Shown: one piece after another, positions 10,201 through 21,745 of the stretch | Numbering within the stretch: the stretch's first letter is position 1 | Layout: every line of letters starts with the position of its first letter | DNA from: Paratinospora sagittata | Lineage: Eukaryota; Streptophyta; Magnoliopsida; Ranunculales; Menispermaceae | NCBI GenBank assembly: GCA_035771175.1 | Contig: CM069607.1 | Location: forward strand, 13,090,001-13,154,000 | DNA: 64,000 bases | Direction of reading: 5' to 3' | Program-made: the position numbers and the translations under genes | Notes under the pieces: generated by a model | The model's input: the letters and a program-made list of their open reading frames with translations, nothing else | Told to the model about the DNA's origin: nothing | Database searches by the model: none

Positions 10201-11177
10201 AAGAAAAAGTAACATCAAAATAATTCATGGGTAAGTAATTCATGGTTTTGTTTGTGATTCATTTGGTGATAATTGGACTGATTTTCCATTGCTAGAATCA
10301 TGTTTTTCAGATATTGTTAGAGTTGGAGAATCTGAGATTTGTAGAGTACAATTGTAAGGTATTGTTCCCTTGATTATTGTAAGTTGATTGATGGTTTAAA
10401 TATTGATTGTTCATGGTTGAAGTTGATGTTCAATTTTTGGGTAGGAGTTTTGGGAACTAAATTTTAATGGTGAATTGCTGTAATTTGTTGTGCTTTATGG
10501 CAGGAAATTGATCATGGATGATTGGTGATGGTCAATTGCAGAGAATTGAGGTACAAAATTGATAAATTTTAGATTTGGTGATAAGCACAAGTGTGCTACT
10601 TGTGCTGGAAATTTAAAGTGTTAAGAATGCATTGGTAAAGTGTTTATTAATGCATTGAGATTAATTTAGTGCTTAAATTGACTGAATTTTTGTGGCTGGA
10701 ATTCATGCTTAAGTGTTGCAATGTTAAATTCGCAGAGAGTTGATGTGAATTGAGAATTGGACAACACACAAGTGAGGTGCTTGTGTGGTAATTGTTGGTG
10801 AAAATTGATTAAGTGTGTATGTTGTGGACTTGGACAAAATCTTGTATTGGTGAGTCTTTCTAATTTGGTTTTTATGTATGACATTGTATTAAATAAACTT
10901 TGTTTTGATAATGATGTGCATTTATGATTGCCATATTGCATTGTTTAATTAATGTATTTAAATTCTTTGGTTTTAAGATCGAGCATACTTAGACTTACCC
11001 GAAGTAAGGAAAGTATGTGATCATTTCCAATGAGGGAAGTTTGTTGACTAGACCTCAGAATGATCGAGATGATGGCTTGTTAAGATGACTTATCCCTATA
11101 AATGCATAATAGGGATACAAATTCACTTACATACCTGAGAGTGGGGATTTTATCTTTATGCATTGTATGATATGTAT
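10201..11177 (+). repeat. Probable gypsy LTR, left portion (LTR-G), start approximate
   Basis: AT-rich, non-coding, with the feel of the U3/R part of a long gypsy LTR. It contains a segment near 10976-11150 (ACTTACCCGAAGTAAGG, ACTAGACCTC) and is followed, after the inserted gag fragment, by sequence that has the LTR 3' end. I could not find a TG start or a target duplication, so both the start and the LTR assignment of this part are tentative. Confidence 0.4.
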
Positions 11178-12735
11178 AGAGTCACCACATTTGTCATTGT
11201 CGTTTCGACGCCCACCCCTGCCACTACAGCCTCCACGGCCATGATTGCAAAAACCCTGATGGCCAGGGTTAGATTGTTCAGCCGCAGGTGTCGTGGCCTC
11301 ATTCTTCGAAACAGGGGTTGGGAGGGCTTGGTTTTGATTATAGTAGGGCTTTTTCTTGTTGCCCTGCTGCGAGACCTATTGGGAGAACGTTGCAACCCAT
11401 TTTCCCTTATTCAATCTCTGCTCCTGTGCAATCTTCTCCTGTTCAAAGCTCATGGCCTTGTCAACGACCTCCTTGTAAATCTTGAGATCCAAGATCGACA
11501 AGGCTTGTAGAATATCAGGACGCAAGCCATTGTAGAATTTTTCGGTCTTATCTTGCTCCGTTGAGATGGTGGAGAGAGAGTAGACCGATAATTCTTTGAA
11601 CTTGCCAGCATACTCCCTGATTGTCATGCTGCCCTGGTATAACTTGGCAAACTCGTGGCGCTTCTGCCTCTTCACTGCACCGAGAAAGTATTCATCAATA
11701 AACATTGACTCAAAATGTTGCCAAGTCATGTCCGCTGTGTTGACCCTTGGGTCCTCTTTTACAGTTATCCACCATGTATTTGCTTCACCAATAAGTTGGT
11801 AGGTCGCGAGTGGAATCTTTCGAGTCTCATCGACTCCCATTGCATCGAGAGCCTTCTTTGACTCATCTAGCCATTTTTGCACCTCTTTAGCATCAACGGT
11901 GCCAGTAAAAGTAAGAGGTTGTAGCCTCTTATACTTCGTAATCTGGTCGGTTTGAGTCTCCGACCCAGATCTCACAGGTGCCTGCATTGTAGAAACTTGA
12001 TTGGCCGCGGTCTCACGAACGACCGTCTGAACTGTTACTTTCATCGCCTAGATAAATCCGGCGAAGAAGACTTTCATACACGAAGGCATGACAAAGGGTG
12101 TAAGTTGGGGTGGTACTGCCTGCCCATATGTAGTGGCAGTGTCAGGTGTGGCCTGTGCTGTCATCGGAGGCTGCAGTTCCTAATTCTGAATCTCAGGAGG
12201 TGCCTCCTCTACTGGACTGACAGTACATGGCCTTCCTCTCTTCCTGGTTTGCATTTTCTCACTGGCAAGGAGAAAATAAAATCGTGATTTAGGAACTGTA
12301 GCCAAGTATAATGTTATGGTATGCTCAGCAACAAATTCGAGAGCATTCCAATATAAAAACCTCCTATTTTTCTAGGTATAGTGTAAGGTTTTCGTTGAGG
12401 AATCAAAGAATCTTATGTGCCTCGTATGTTTGGCCATGGTGTAAAACAAGGTTAAAATGATTATATAATAAGTATAAAACTTTGCAAGCATTTCAAATGT
12501 TTTGGTTCTGGTTTTTGTGAACATACACATATATTTCATTGAAAATCCATACGAGTCATAAAGATTCTAAGATTTGCCTCGGTAAATATCCTGATCTAAC
12601 GTTCTATCGCAATCTTATGTATTCAAACTCTTTCGCTTAGTCTTTTCGATTATTATCCAAATTCGTGTGTCCCATACCACATGAATTTGGTAATAAGGGT
12701 GTCAACCAAGTTAAGTTGTATGAAAAGTATTTAAA
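11178..12735 (-). mobile_element. Ty3/gypsy copy 2: leader plus gag fragment only
   Basis: It is homologous to the leader and gag of copy 1 and of the full-length element, in minus orientation. Homology ends inside internal sequence on both sides. At about 12735 it ends in the leader just past TAAGTTGTATGAA, and at about 11178 in the Gly/Arg-rich part before the zinc knuckle. It therefore has neither LTRs nor pol. It retains the first of the three leader hairpins (about 12651-12696). It sits inside LTR-like sequence of another gypsy family. Confidence 0.83.
11376..12254 (-). pseudogene. Ty3/gypsy gag, copy 2
   Basis: The start is the ATG at 12254 (MQTRKRGRPC). Two in-frame stops fall in the proline-rich N-terminal region; from 12044 to 11376 a 222-codon frame covers the whole Retrotrans_gag domain (TYQLIGEANTWW, FIDEYFLGAVKRQKRHEF). 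The stop at 11376 lies at the same codon as the first stop in copy 1 (CAG to TAG), so the two copies probably share an ancestor that already carried it. The frame then continues to about 11178 where homology ends before the CCHC knuckle. Confidence 0.85.
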
Positions 12736-13378
12736 TCATGTATTGATAATTACATTGATTTGCATATGAGTTTATAATGATGATTTCAATGCCATGTTTT
12801 CTATTGATGCATATGTAATTCCAATATTAGATTACTCACTGAGCTTGTTGTAGCTCACCCCCCTTCCTTTTCTTACAGGCGTCGATTACAAGGGCAAAGA
12901 CAAGGCTCTAGAGAGTTGATTGTGCTTGTCTCTTTGTCATTGTAAGTATGTGTGCATAGGGAGCTGGTTATATACTTTTGTTTTTGGTATATGTATATAT
13001 ATAACACCAAACTATGTTTAATGGTTAGTGAAATGTATGAGTGACAAAGATACATGTATAGGATGATGTATATGTTTCTGGGAGACTTGAGATGTGTATA
13101 AGTCTTGTGAGACAGGAACTGTTTTGTGTACATATGTATGGATGGGTTTGATATGAATGATGATGGTTCATATGTGATATTATATTATTTATGTGATTCG
13201 ATGAGACTATCAGGTTTTTGTGGAACCTCAGATTTATAGGGAGGTTCTACCGAAACTTTTAGTGATTTTGTGTATTGTCTCAAAGGATGAGGCTGACAGA
13301 ATATCGTATACGTCTAGGTATGGCGTATATGGTATTCTGTGTTGGTCATGACATCACCCTACGGAGGGGGTCGTGACA
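12736..13378 (+). repeat. Gypsy LTR 3' portion (LTR-G)
   Basis: It contains the segment CACTGAGCTTGTTGTAGCTCACC (first 20 bases at about 12837), the counterpart of CACTGAGTGTGTAGCTCACC in the Gy LTRs, where transcript processing usually lies. It ends with GGGGGTCGTGACA at 13378, a typical gypsy LTR terminus. The following bases are TTAAG; no matching left flank was found. Confidence 0.6.
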
Positions 13379-14929
13379 TTAAGCCAGAAGTAGAAAGAAT
13401 ACATGATCAAAGATGGACTTCAAGCTCAAGGACTCTTCCAAGGATGAACATCATTTACAAATCTTGAAGATTTGAAGAAGAATGAACTTGAGAAAGAGAG
13501 AGTGTTGTAAGTCTAGAATCATGATATACTTTCTTTTATTCTCTATTGCTAAATCTTTTTCAAATCATGTATGCATATGTTTTCACAAATTTTCTATTTG
13601 CAAAAGTTTTTCCAAATTGTTAGTTTTATTTGTTTTTGAAAAGCAAAACATTTTTATACTTGTTTTTGTGACTGTTCAAAATGTTTGCAAACTTAGTTTT
13701 TATGCTTCAAATCATTTTCAAGTAAACATCTTCAAAAACTAAGTGTTTTTCGAAAAACCATGTCAAAAAAGTGTACCCCCTACGCTTAGGAGTGCGCTCC
13801 TGTCTAATTGGGTAAATATGACCTCTCTATTGTGAGTAGAGAAGCGTGCTTCTTGAGAGGAGCCGCGTGAGAAGCGCGCTCCATGTAAACAAACAAAAAT
13901 ATGGGTTTCTATCCATTAGAGAAGCGTGCTCCATAAGGTCTGTAGAACCTTAACGATTGAAATTTTTGAATTTTTTATCACACCAATCGCCATATTTCTA
14001 AGTGTAATGGCTAGTATTTGGTCTCAATCTATATATTCACTTGTCCTAGCCACTTTACACCTTAGAGAGAGAAAAAAAAGATTCAATCATATTCTCTAGT
14101 TTTTCTAGGTTTTCTTTGATATTTCAAAATGAGAAAATGAAACCTACTCTTAAAATTTTTCTCTTTTCATTTTCAAAGTACCCGAAAATTGTGATTGATC
14201 AGTGAAAAAGCTTTTGAAATGCATTTTTAATTGTTTTCAAGCTCTCATTCATGTTTTTCAAAGTTCTCACTTGAGCAATTGTCAGTCTAAGAAAGGTAAA
14301 GGTTGTAAGGGATCTCTCTCTCTCTTGAGCTTCAATATTTCACATCTTGTATTTAAATTGCAAGAGCTTCATTATAAGTGTTCTATTCATATAGAACCAA
14401 CTTCATCATTGCAATATTTGTAAGTAGAGTTTTGGTTAATTTTAAGATTGAAACAACCAAGTTAAGTGAATTTGATTCACTTAAGATTCTTAAGTTGGAA
14501 TCAAAGGTAGTTTCTTCATTTATCTTGAAAAGGGTCAAGTGGTTCATCATTAGCCCGTGAAAAGGATTTTTTAGTTCTTCCTTATCCCGTAAAAAGAAGT
14601 TGTAAGTTCATCCTTAACTCGTAAAATGATAGGTTTGTCTTGAACCTTGAAAAAAATATTGTAACGGTTTGGCTCATACCCTCGAAATGAACCCAAGTAT
14701 AGTGGAATCCTAAAGAAGGTTTCTCTAAGTGTGGAGTAGAAAAAGGTTTTTCGAACCACATAAAAATCCTTGTGTGCATTTGTACTTTATTTTCCACACT
14801 TTACTTTATGCACTTTGAATTAACTTAAGTACCTAACTTAATTTAATCAAGGATTATTTCCATTAAGGACTTAGAAGTTTTTAAAACTAGTCATTACACT
14901 CAATTCACCCCCCTCTTGGGTGTCCAACA
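13379..14929 (+). repeat. SIRE-like copia LTR, 5'-truncated (LTR-C)
   Basis: It ends CACCCCCCTCTTGGGTGTCCAACA at 14929 (last 20 bases and the CAACA end are diagnostic of this group). Upstream it has repeated GGATAAGGAAGAAC-like units on the minus strand, equivalent to the CCCGTAA-AAGG units of the related LTRs. A cluster of palindromic motifs lies near 13770-13935 (GGAGTGCGCTCC, GAAGCGTGCTTC, GAAGCGCGCTCC). No primer-binding site follows. The start with the usual TGTT is missing. Confidence 0.65.
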
Positions 14930-15459
14930 AGTATTCCATACCTTGTTTCGAGGTTCTCTTATAGTTTTAAAAATTATAGATATTTATGCATCATTTGTCA
15001 ATGTGACAACAATAGTAATTTTTGTTTGCAAGCCTAAGAGAATTATTATTCTTTCCATAGTACATCACTTGTAATTGTCCTTAATAGTAAATGTTTTTTA
15101 TGACTGCTAAATTCTTCTTTAGCTTAAGTAGTAATCTCCTTACTTACCCTGGTAAGTAGGCAAAATTTAAATCTTAGTAGGGACAAATAAAATAGGTTAT
15201 CTTTTGTTTGGGCCTCAATGCCCTTGTTTGGTTGGTCTTGCTCAATTTTAGAGGGCCTTCGTACTCAAAAGTATATCACTATATTGTAGGCCTCGTGTTC
15301 AAGTTGTTAGTGGGCTTCAACCTCCCTTAAGTCTCTTTGGTTACTTCAGGTCCATTTATCAACTATAAGGTTGGCATGTGAGTTTCTCTAAAAACTTGGT
15401 GTGTTTATTATACTCATTCTATGTGTTTGAATTTAGGCAATGTGTATAATATTCTACTA
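14930..15459. other. Unassigned AT-rich spacer
   Basis: No gene or repeat is recognised. It lies between the end of a plus-strand copia LTR and the start of the minus-strand copia-B 3' LTR, and may be remaining LTR sequence too diverged to identify. Confidence 0.4.
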
Positions 15460-15600
15460 AAAAAAAGGTGTAAACAGCTAGGTCAAAGACATTAGTACCG
15501 TGCAAGATAGTATGATCATAAATATGAAGTATGAAAAGCATTCATACTATCAATCAATGGTGTTTATCAAGATTCAACTATTTCTCCCCCTTTTGATATC
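15460..15600 (-). repeat. Copia-B polypurine tract and start of 3' LTR
   Basis: On the minus strand GATATCAAAAGGGGGAGAAA (15600-15581) is a copia polypurine tract. LTR-type sequence follows, sharing CACGGTACTAAT, CTTTGA and TAGTTGTTT-like words with the starts of the related LTRs at 36663 and about 44600. The expected TGTT start has decayed to TAGTT. The rest of the LTR is not recognised. Confidence 0.6.
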
Positions 15601-18600
15601 ATCAAAAAGGATAAAAAAAATCATCCAGACTCCCATGAAGAAAGTCTTATGACTAAGGCATCAAAACGCGAGAACTCCACCTTTCAAAAAGAGATGGAGA
15701 CTCCCCCTTAATCTATGTATTCAATACTCAAGAGGATTCATGACATATAATCAAGATTAAGCACACATGAATAAATAGAGGATGTCACATCATACGACAC
15801 ATACATGAGATTTAAGATGATAAGTTTAATCACATGGAGAAATGTAACCATAATAAGTATTGAAAAAATTTAGCTCAAAAACACACATGGGCTAGCTAGA
15901 TAAGATTTAGAATAAATGCATAGCATAGTCAATGAGATTTACATGTAGATGCATATATATAAGATAAAGCTCTCTGCTAGGCATCTAGACATGTATAAAG
16001 GAGAATGAGATTTGCTAGACTGGATTTGATTCACACGGAATTTGAGCACAGGCAAATTCATCTCAAGATGATAGGCATAAGCATGATCAATTGTACACAG
16101 AGCCTAAGATGATATATGTTTTATCATTTATATCAAATAAGCATGAGCATGGGCATATATAAAAAATATAGCATAGGCAAAGATTTCAAGATTAAAACAT
16201 GGCCTAACTATTTTGATTCTAATTAGATGCAAAAGATGATTTGAAAAGCGTAAGACATCAATTAGAGATCAATGTTAAAACCATTTGATGCATACAGAGT
16301 TAGAAATTTAAATGTTGCATCAATGTCATGTAAATGAAAGAACATGCCAAAAAAAAAAATGTATACACATAAACAAGGACAATGTCTTTCTAATGAATTA
16401 GGCATGTATAAAGATATGAATATAAGCATAGTCTAAGACATGGATTCAAAGTGATGCATTTGAAAGCATACTTGAATCATGAACATATAAGGATTATATA
16501 ATAAATTCGATACAAGCATGATCACAATTCAAATAGGAGAGCATAGGCAACAAAAATATGTAATGAAATCATGGCCTAGCTCTAAACATGAATTCTAGGC
16601 AATATGATAAATTTCATGCATTTCATAGCCTAGCAAAGTTATTGTTTTGATCCAAAATATATATGTCATGCAAATGATTAAAACCAATCTCAAATCATGA
16701 ATATGAGCCAAATAGTATTTCAAGTTTTCAAGCACAAGGGCAACATATTCAGATATATATAGGCATTTTGAAGTTAAAATGTGATGCACAAGCCTATGAC
16801 ATGATGAGTAAGACAATATGATAGATAATATATGTATAATCATGAATACAACACTCATATTGCAAGCATTAACTGATGATAAATATGAATGATATATGAG
16901 GTTAAACATGACATACTTATCACACATTTGCCTAGGCATATGAACATTCTTCTATAAGCACAAGAATGCCTAAGAAATGATTATGTTAACTTAAGTACGT
17001 TTTCATGATTGTCTTAGATCTAAGATAAACACATCAATCATATACCAAGACTTATAATGAAACATGACATTCTATATATGCAAGCTTAGAGTATTAAAGA
17101 ATCAAACTTTTAACATAGGAGCATGCATGGAGTGTACACATAGGCATAATAATGACAAGAAGATAAAAATGGTAAGTACAAGTCATGAGATGACAAAGTA
17201 GTTTGAACATGTGTCCTAATATGATAGGCAAATATAGACATTCATTCAATCATAGAAGGAGACGAAGCATTCATGATATCATATAAGCATGATGATACGA
17301 GATAGGATAAGTTGTACACACATCAAAGCTTAATCATGAAAGTTAACATGTTCATTTTTTCAAGTAAATGACTAAGTTTTGTTTTGATTAAAGATGGAAG
17401 ATCCTTTTAGTCATTTGTACTTGATTATCTTTAAAGGAATGAATATAATGAGGTATGAAATTAAGCATATGATATTCATTCAAATATAGCAAATGAGATT
17501 TAAGCCTTATAAAGATATATGAATTATGTAAAGGCTTATGTGAGTGAGTTATTCTTAAGAGAGTAAGACATTTTAGAACAAGTCTTAATCTTGAAGAATA
17601 ACTAATAATTTCTAAAGACAAAATATTTGATTTTAAAACAAGGTCTCTAAGAAGATCATTTTTAATTTTACTTTGTTTGATCCTTAAGATATATATTTAA
17701 TTAAGCTCAAAGAAAAGATCAATTTATCTTACCCTTAATAACCCTTTTTCTATGATATAACTCAGAATCAGTATAAAGCATAGGGTTATATAAGTGAAGT
17801 TTCCTTAGTTGAGATTGAGACAACCTTTTTGAGGTCTTTTCATAGTTGCTAAGAATTCCAATTTCTTAGACTCGGTTTGATCATCTCTAAGGAAGTGAAT
17901 GAGATAACGAATGACAATGATTGAATAATATTTGAAGAACATGTCACTCCAACTATTCAATGTCTTGTATTTTCAAATGATATATATAATTTAAATCCTA
18001 AAGTACAAGATAGGTGGACTTGAAGTGATAAACATTAGTTCTAATCCAACTCCAAGATTATGAGCATATGAACATATATGAGCAATTAAATTTTAGTTTT
18101 AAGCAAGCTCATTTCATAATCAAATTCTTTGACTATGTTCATAGAAACTCATAGCTTACTAAATGGATGCAATTTCATTAAATGAAGTCATGAAGTACAT
18201 TCCATTTAGTATAAGCATACAATTTACATGAGATATTGAAAGCACACGGTGTGCTACAATAATAGTGAACAATATATATATATATATATATATTATATGA
18301 ACATGTCCACATAAAGAATGGAAGTAACAAATATGAATTTTGCAAGTTCATTCTTCCAAGTTGCATAACTAGTATGTTCTGCATTAATCAATCATTAAAC
18401 AATATAATTAGGCATTAAACAAGTTCAATATGATCAACACCTTTAGGCAAGCATAGGCATGATAGATCAAAATTATTTGACTGAGCCTAAAATACTTCCA
18501 AGTATCACAAATAAGATGTAAATGAACATGTGTGACATAAAGATATGGAAAATGCCTAAAATGATTAAGGCCCAAATGTCTAAGGCCAAGAAACTAAGCA

Positions 18601-18620
18601 TATGGTTCAAAAATGTGAAT
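15601..18620 (-). other. About 3 kb AT-rich region in place of pol, rich in TAGGCAT motifs
   Basis: It lies between the truncated gag and the polypurine tract, where protease to RNase H would be expected, yet no pol motif can be read in any frame. Short words such as AGCATAGGCA, ATAGGCAT, GCCTAAG and GCATGAGCAT recur dozens of times on both strands at irregular spacing. Minus-strand frames (for example 16595-16939) are hydrophobic and low-complexity and look like chance ORFs. The replacement of pol by non-coding sequence fits a large non-autonomous retrotransposon derivative. Confidence 0.55.
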
Positions 18621-19563
18621 CTATGTGATCCGGTGAACCATAACCTTTGGTACCCATACTCTAGATTTTGTAATTGTAGCATCTAGGAGTAATTCTTTAG
18701 GTGCCCATGCCATTTTATTATATTTGTCCTTAAAAAAATTTCTAGTGTTCCTATGACATGTTTTGGGCTTAAAATATCTAACCTTAGGCTTGCCCAATTG
18801 ACTTTCTAATGTAGATGTCTTTTCTTTCTCTAATCTCAATTAAAGCTCCAAGTCCTCTTTCTCATTAGTAACATTAGTTACAAATTGGTCAACTCTTCTA
18901 ATCTTTCTTGAACAATGGTGTTTTCATTTTCTATGTCATCCTTTTATTCAAGAATGACCCCTTTTTCCTTAAGAACATTTTCATAATCAATTTAGAGAGT
19001 TTTCAACTCAAAGCATTGGTAATTATGTTCTTAAGTTGCTCATTCTTTTGGATGAGTTTGTCAAAATCATTTTGAAGCTTTTCATGAGCTATGAACAAAT
19101 CAACAAAAGAAAGATTCATGACATTAGCAGAACAATCATCAATATTACAAATAAAGCATAAATGTTCTACTTTCTCCTTATCTTCACAAGAAGATGTGGA
19201 GGCACATGAAGTATCATAAAATTCTTCTAATCTAAACCAAATATCTTTAGATAAAGCACAAGAAGAGACTTTATCAATGTCATTTTAGGAAAGACATCTA
19301 AGTAATGTATTTTTAGTTAGAGTGTCAAGTCTAACAAACTGTTTTTCTTTCCTATCCCATTTCCTCTTTGGTTTGGGAACTTCAACCCCATTTATGATTC
19401 TAGTAGGCACATATGGTCCATTTACAACAATATTCCACATATCACGTGATTGGGCTTTAAGTAATACACTCATTCTACTCCTCTAATATATGAAATTTTT
19501 GTCATTAAGCATAGGTGAAGTCAATATGTTATCACCTAAGTCAATTTCTATGGTATTGGCCAT
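18621..19563 (-). pseudogene. Copia-B gag, partial
   Basis: The start is the ATG at 19563 (MANTIEIDLGDN). A stop occurs where a Trp is expected (FIY-stop-RSRM), then LLKAQSRDMWNIVVNGPYVPT and EVPKPKRKWDRKEK, the SIRE-type gag N-terminus. The homologous position in copia-A reads YLKAQDLEMWDVVTNG. After further stops come a Lys/Glu-rich helical stretch and, at 18839-18621, the gag C-terminal signature AWAPKELLLDA-ITKSRVWVPKV. The capsid middle and a clear zinc knuckle are missing. Confidence 0.72.
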
Positions 19564-19616
19564 TTTGATCTTTGGCTCAAGGATGTTAACCCTCAAGCCT
19601 TAAATCATGAGCAACT

Positions 19617-19779
19617 GCTCTGATACCACTTGTTGGCCCAATATTACCGTGCAAGACGAGGGCTAAATTGGACTTGACAGATTTTTGCATTACCTTTCAG
19701 TTAAAATAATTAAACAGATAAAGTGCGCAGTAGGTAACAGTCAAAATAAACAATTGAAGGAAAAATAAATGGACACAAC
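19617..19779 (-). other. Copia-B primer-binding site and end of 5' LTR
   Basis: The minus strand reads GGGCCAACA (LTR end at 19631), two bases later TGGTATCAGAGC (19628-19617), complementary to the 3' end of initiator Met-tRNA. The segment 19631-19779 is the last about 150 bp of the LTR and ends exactly at the ACAAC duplication (19775-19779) made by Gy1. Confidence 0.85.
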
Positions 19780-21095
19780 TGTCACACCCCGCCCGGACGC
19801 CCGTAAACTGACTTAACACTCACGGACGGGGCGCGAATGCATTATAACAATAACCGAGTGCGCAGGAGTACAATAATGTACAAGTCTGATTTTATTAATT
19901 TTAGAGTATATTTTTGTACATGAAATAGTATAGGGAACATCCTCCCAAAATCCTGAATGAATAAACAAAGGGGTACAAAATGTGGGCCCAAAAACCTCTA
20001 CCCAGTCCACCCTAATCTCCTGAGAAAAATTGGATAACAACAGGGTGAGCTACACCCCCAGTGGGTAAAATAGTTCGTGAATATGACAATTAATAAAACA
20101 AACTTCATAATCAAATATCATAAATACACATCAGAGCATCATAATCAATATAACATGTATGTATGCATGACACGATATCGTATTGGTTCCATAATTGTAC
20201 GTCGCCTGAGTTCACGTACAGATGTCCCTCCCCAGGGAAACCCAGGTTCTCATTGTACGTCCCTCTCCAAAGAAATATCAATAATAGTGAGCATTGCTTC
20301 TAACTATTATGTGGATCACAAACCACATGCGTCCCTAGGTGGTGCTTATGTGTGATGCCAATGATGAACAGGTCCAGTCTTTACTAACATTAGACAGGAT
20401 TTGGCAACGTATGGTGATCCTTATCGGGGTCGGTATCACTACGTGCCCAATTAGGACATTCAGTATTACTTGTACAAGCTGATAGCTTTCAAATAAGACC
20501 AACCAGATCAGTCTCCAGCTTGAGAGGTGAGACACGAGGTCTACTTAAATACCAATCGTCTAGAGCAGCACGCTGCCTCTCATTCACTATTTAAAGTTAC
20601 TGAGGACAAGACTATGTCTGATTGAGCCAGATTGACCACTAATACGGCATCGCAACAGTATAATACATGAACTCCAAATATACAGACATATGTATGACAT
20701 GTATGAACATTATACGCAATAATGCAGTGTAAATGAATAGTAGACATAATGATAAATGAATGTAAACTTTAATAAAAGTCATAAGACACGCAAACCTATG
20801 TTTCGTTCGCCACCTTCAGATAATAACTCCTTCGAGAACTGGCACCTTCCCCCGAGCAGAACCGCGTTGCACCACGAAGAGTCTCAGAAAGAGAAGAGAA
20901 AAACTCAAGGAAAATGAGAGTGAGAAGAGATAAATCAAGTGATTTCGTGTAAGAAATGAGAAGGGGTGGTTTCTTAAATAGGAAAAAAGTGCCCGAACCT
21001 TCAGGCAGGTTGCCTGACCATCCGGGCAGGTGCCTGAACGTTCGGGCACCATTCTCGAAGTTCAATTTTTTTGTGTGCAATCCTAGGGTATTACA
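19780..21095 (-). repeat. Gy1 3' LTR (1316 bp)
   Basis: It pairs with the 5' LTR at 32150-33516. It has one copy of the about 51-bp block starting ACGTACAGATGTCCC (near 20215), whereas the 5' LTR has two. It has an extra inverted-repeat cluster at 21000-21052 (GCCCGAAC...GTTCGGGC) that is reduced in the 5' LTR. The differences show the element is not recent. Confidence 0.92.
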
Positions 21096-21115
21096 CTCTA
21101 CCTCCCCTTAAAAGG
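21096..21115 (-). other. Gy1 polypurine tract
   Basis: The minus strand reads CCTTTTAAGGGGAGGTAGAG immediately before the LTR start TGTAATA. This is the primer for plus-strand synthesis. Confidence 0.9.
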
Positions 21116-21130
21116 ATTTCTCCCTCGAAA

Positions 21131-21646
21131 TCAGTCCAAGTAGTCATGATTGCAATTAGCGTGAGATTCTCCGTCGTCGTCATCATTTGCTATCTCAGGG
21201 TAGTGCCTATAAGGTCCTGCAATAGCACTGTGGCCAGTGGAATCCTCAACATCATGAAACCATGGAGAGCAAATAGAGTTGGATTCGTCCTCAGAAGGGT
21301 CCGACCTTTGCCTAACAGATGGCAGTGTAGGGCTATGCTGGTTGCATCATTTAAGGGGAGGTAGATTGAGCGGTTGGATGCTTTTTCGTGTTATTTCTTG
21401 AATTCGACTGCCTGGCAATTTTGGTAGAAGATCCTGCCAAGATGAGGGCACGGGATTGTTTCGGGCATAACTGTTATGAAAAATCCATGCATACTATGGC
21501 ATTAAGGATCGCCGTCTGTGGGGATATGGAGTTGGTGATACAAAGTAGTTGTGGCTTGACTCAGATCTTGAAGGAGTCGCCATAGGTTGCCAAAGAGGCC
21601 ATTGCGTGTGTGCATCATTACCTCCATTGGTGTTATTGTCAGACAT
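21131..21646 (-). pseudogene. ORF3 of Gy1, between integrase and PPT (unknown protein)
   Basis: One frame from the ATG at 21646 (MSDNNTNGGND) to TGA at 21131 spans 171 codons, with only two internal stops: TAG at 21494-21496 (codon 51) and TGA at 21347-21349 (codon 100). The product is Ser/Pro/His-rich with an aromatic N-terminal part (TQWPLWQPM, NYFVSPTPYPH) and an acidic Asp run near the C-terminus (EIANDDDDGES). It ends 15 bases before the polypurine tract. I recognise no family. It could be a true accessory protein or a chance frame in the 3' untranslated region; the even spread of polar codons favours past coding. Confidence 0.5.
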
Positions 21647-21745
21647 CTGCATAGTTATTTAAGTGAAATGATGTATTAAGATATTGTAAACAAAGTTCCA
21701 TCATTTTATTGATAAGTGAAAAGGTACAATGTATCACATCTTTAA

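Noticed and set aside
16595..17621. Minus-strand frames of 77-114 codons with membrane-like composition
   Set aside because: Composition follows the AT-rich TAGGCAT word repeats; no conserved motif or start context.
21071..21364. Plus-strand 97-codon frame
   Set aside because: Antisense to the Gy1 3' region; the minus-strand frame (ORF3) explains the open reading better.
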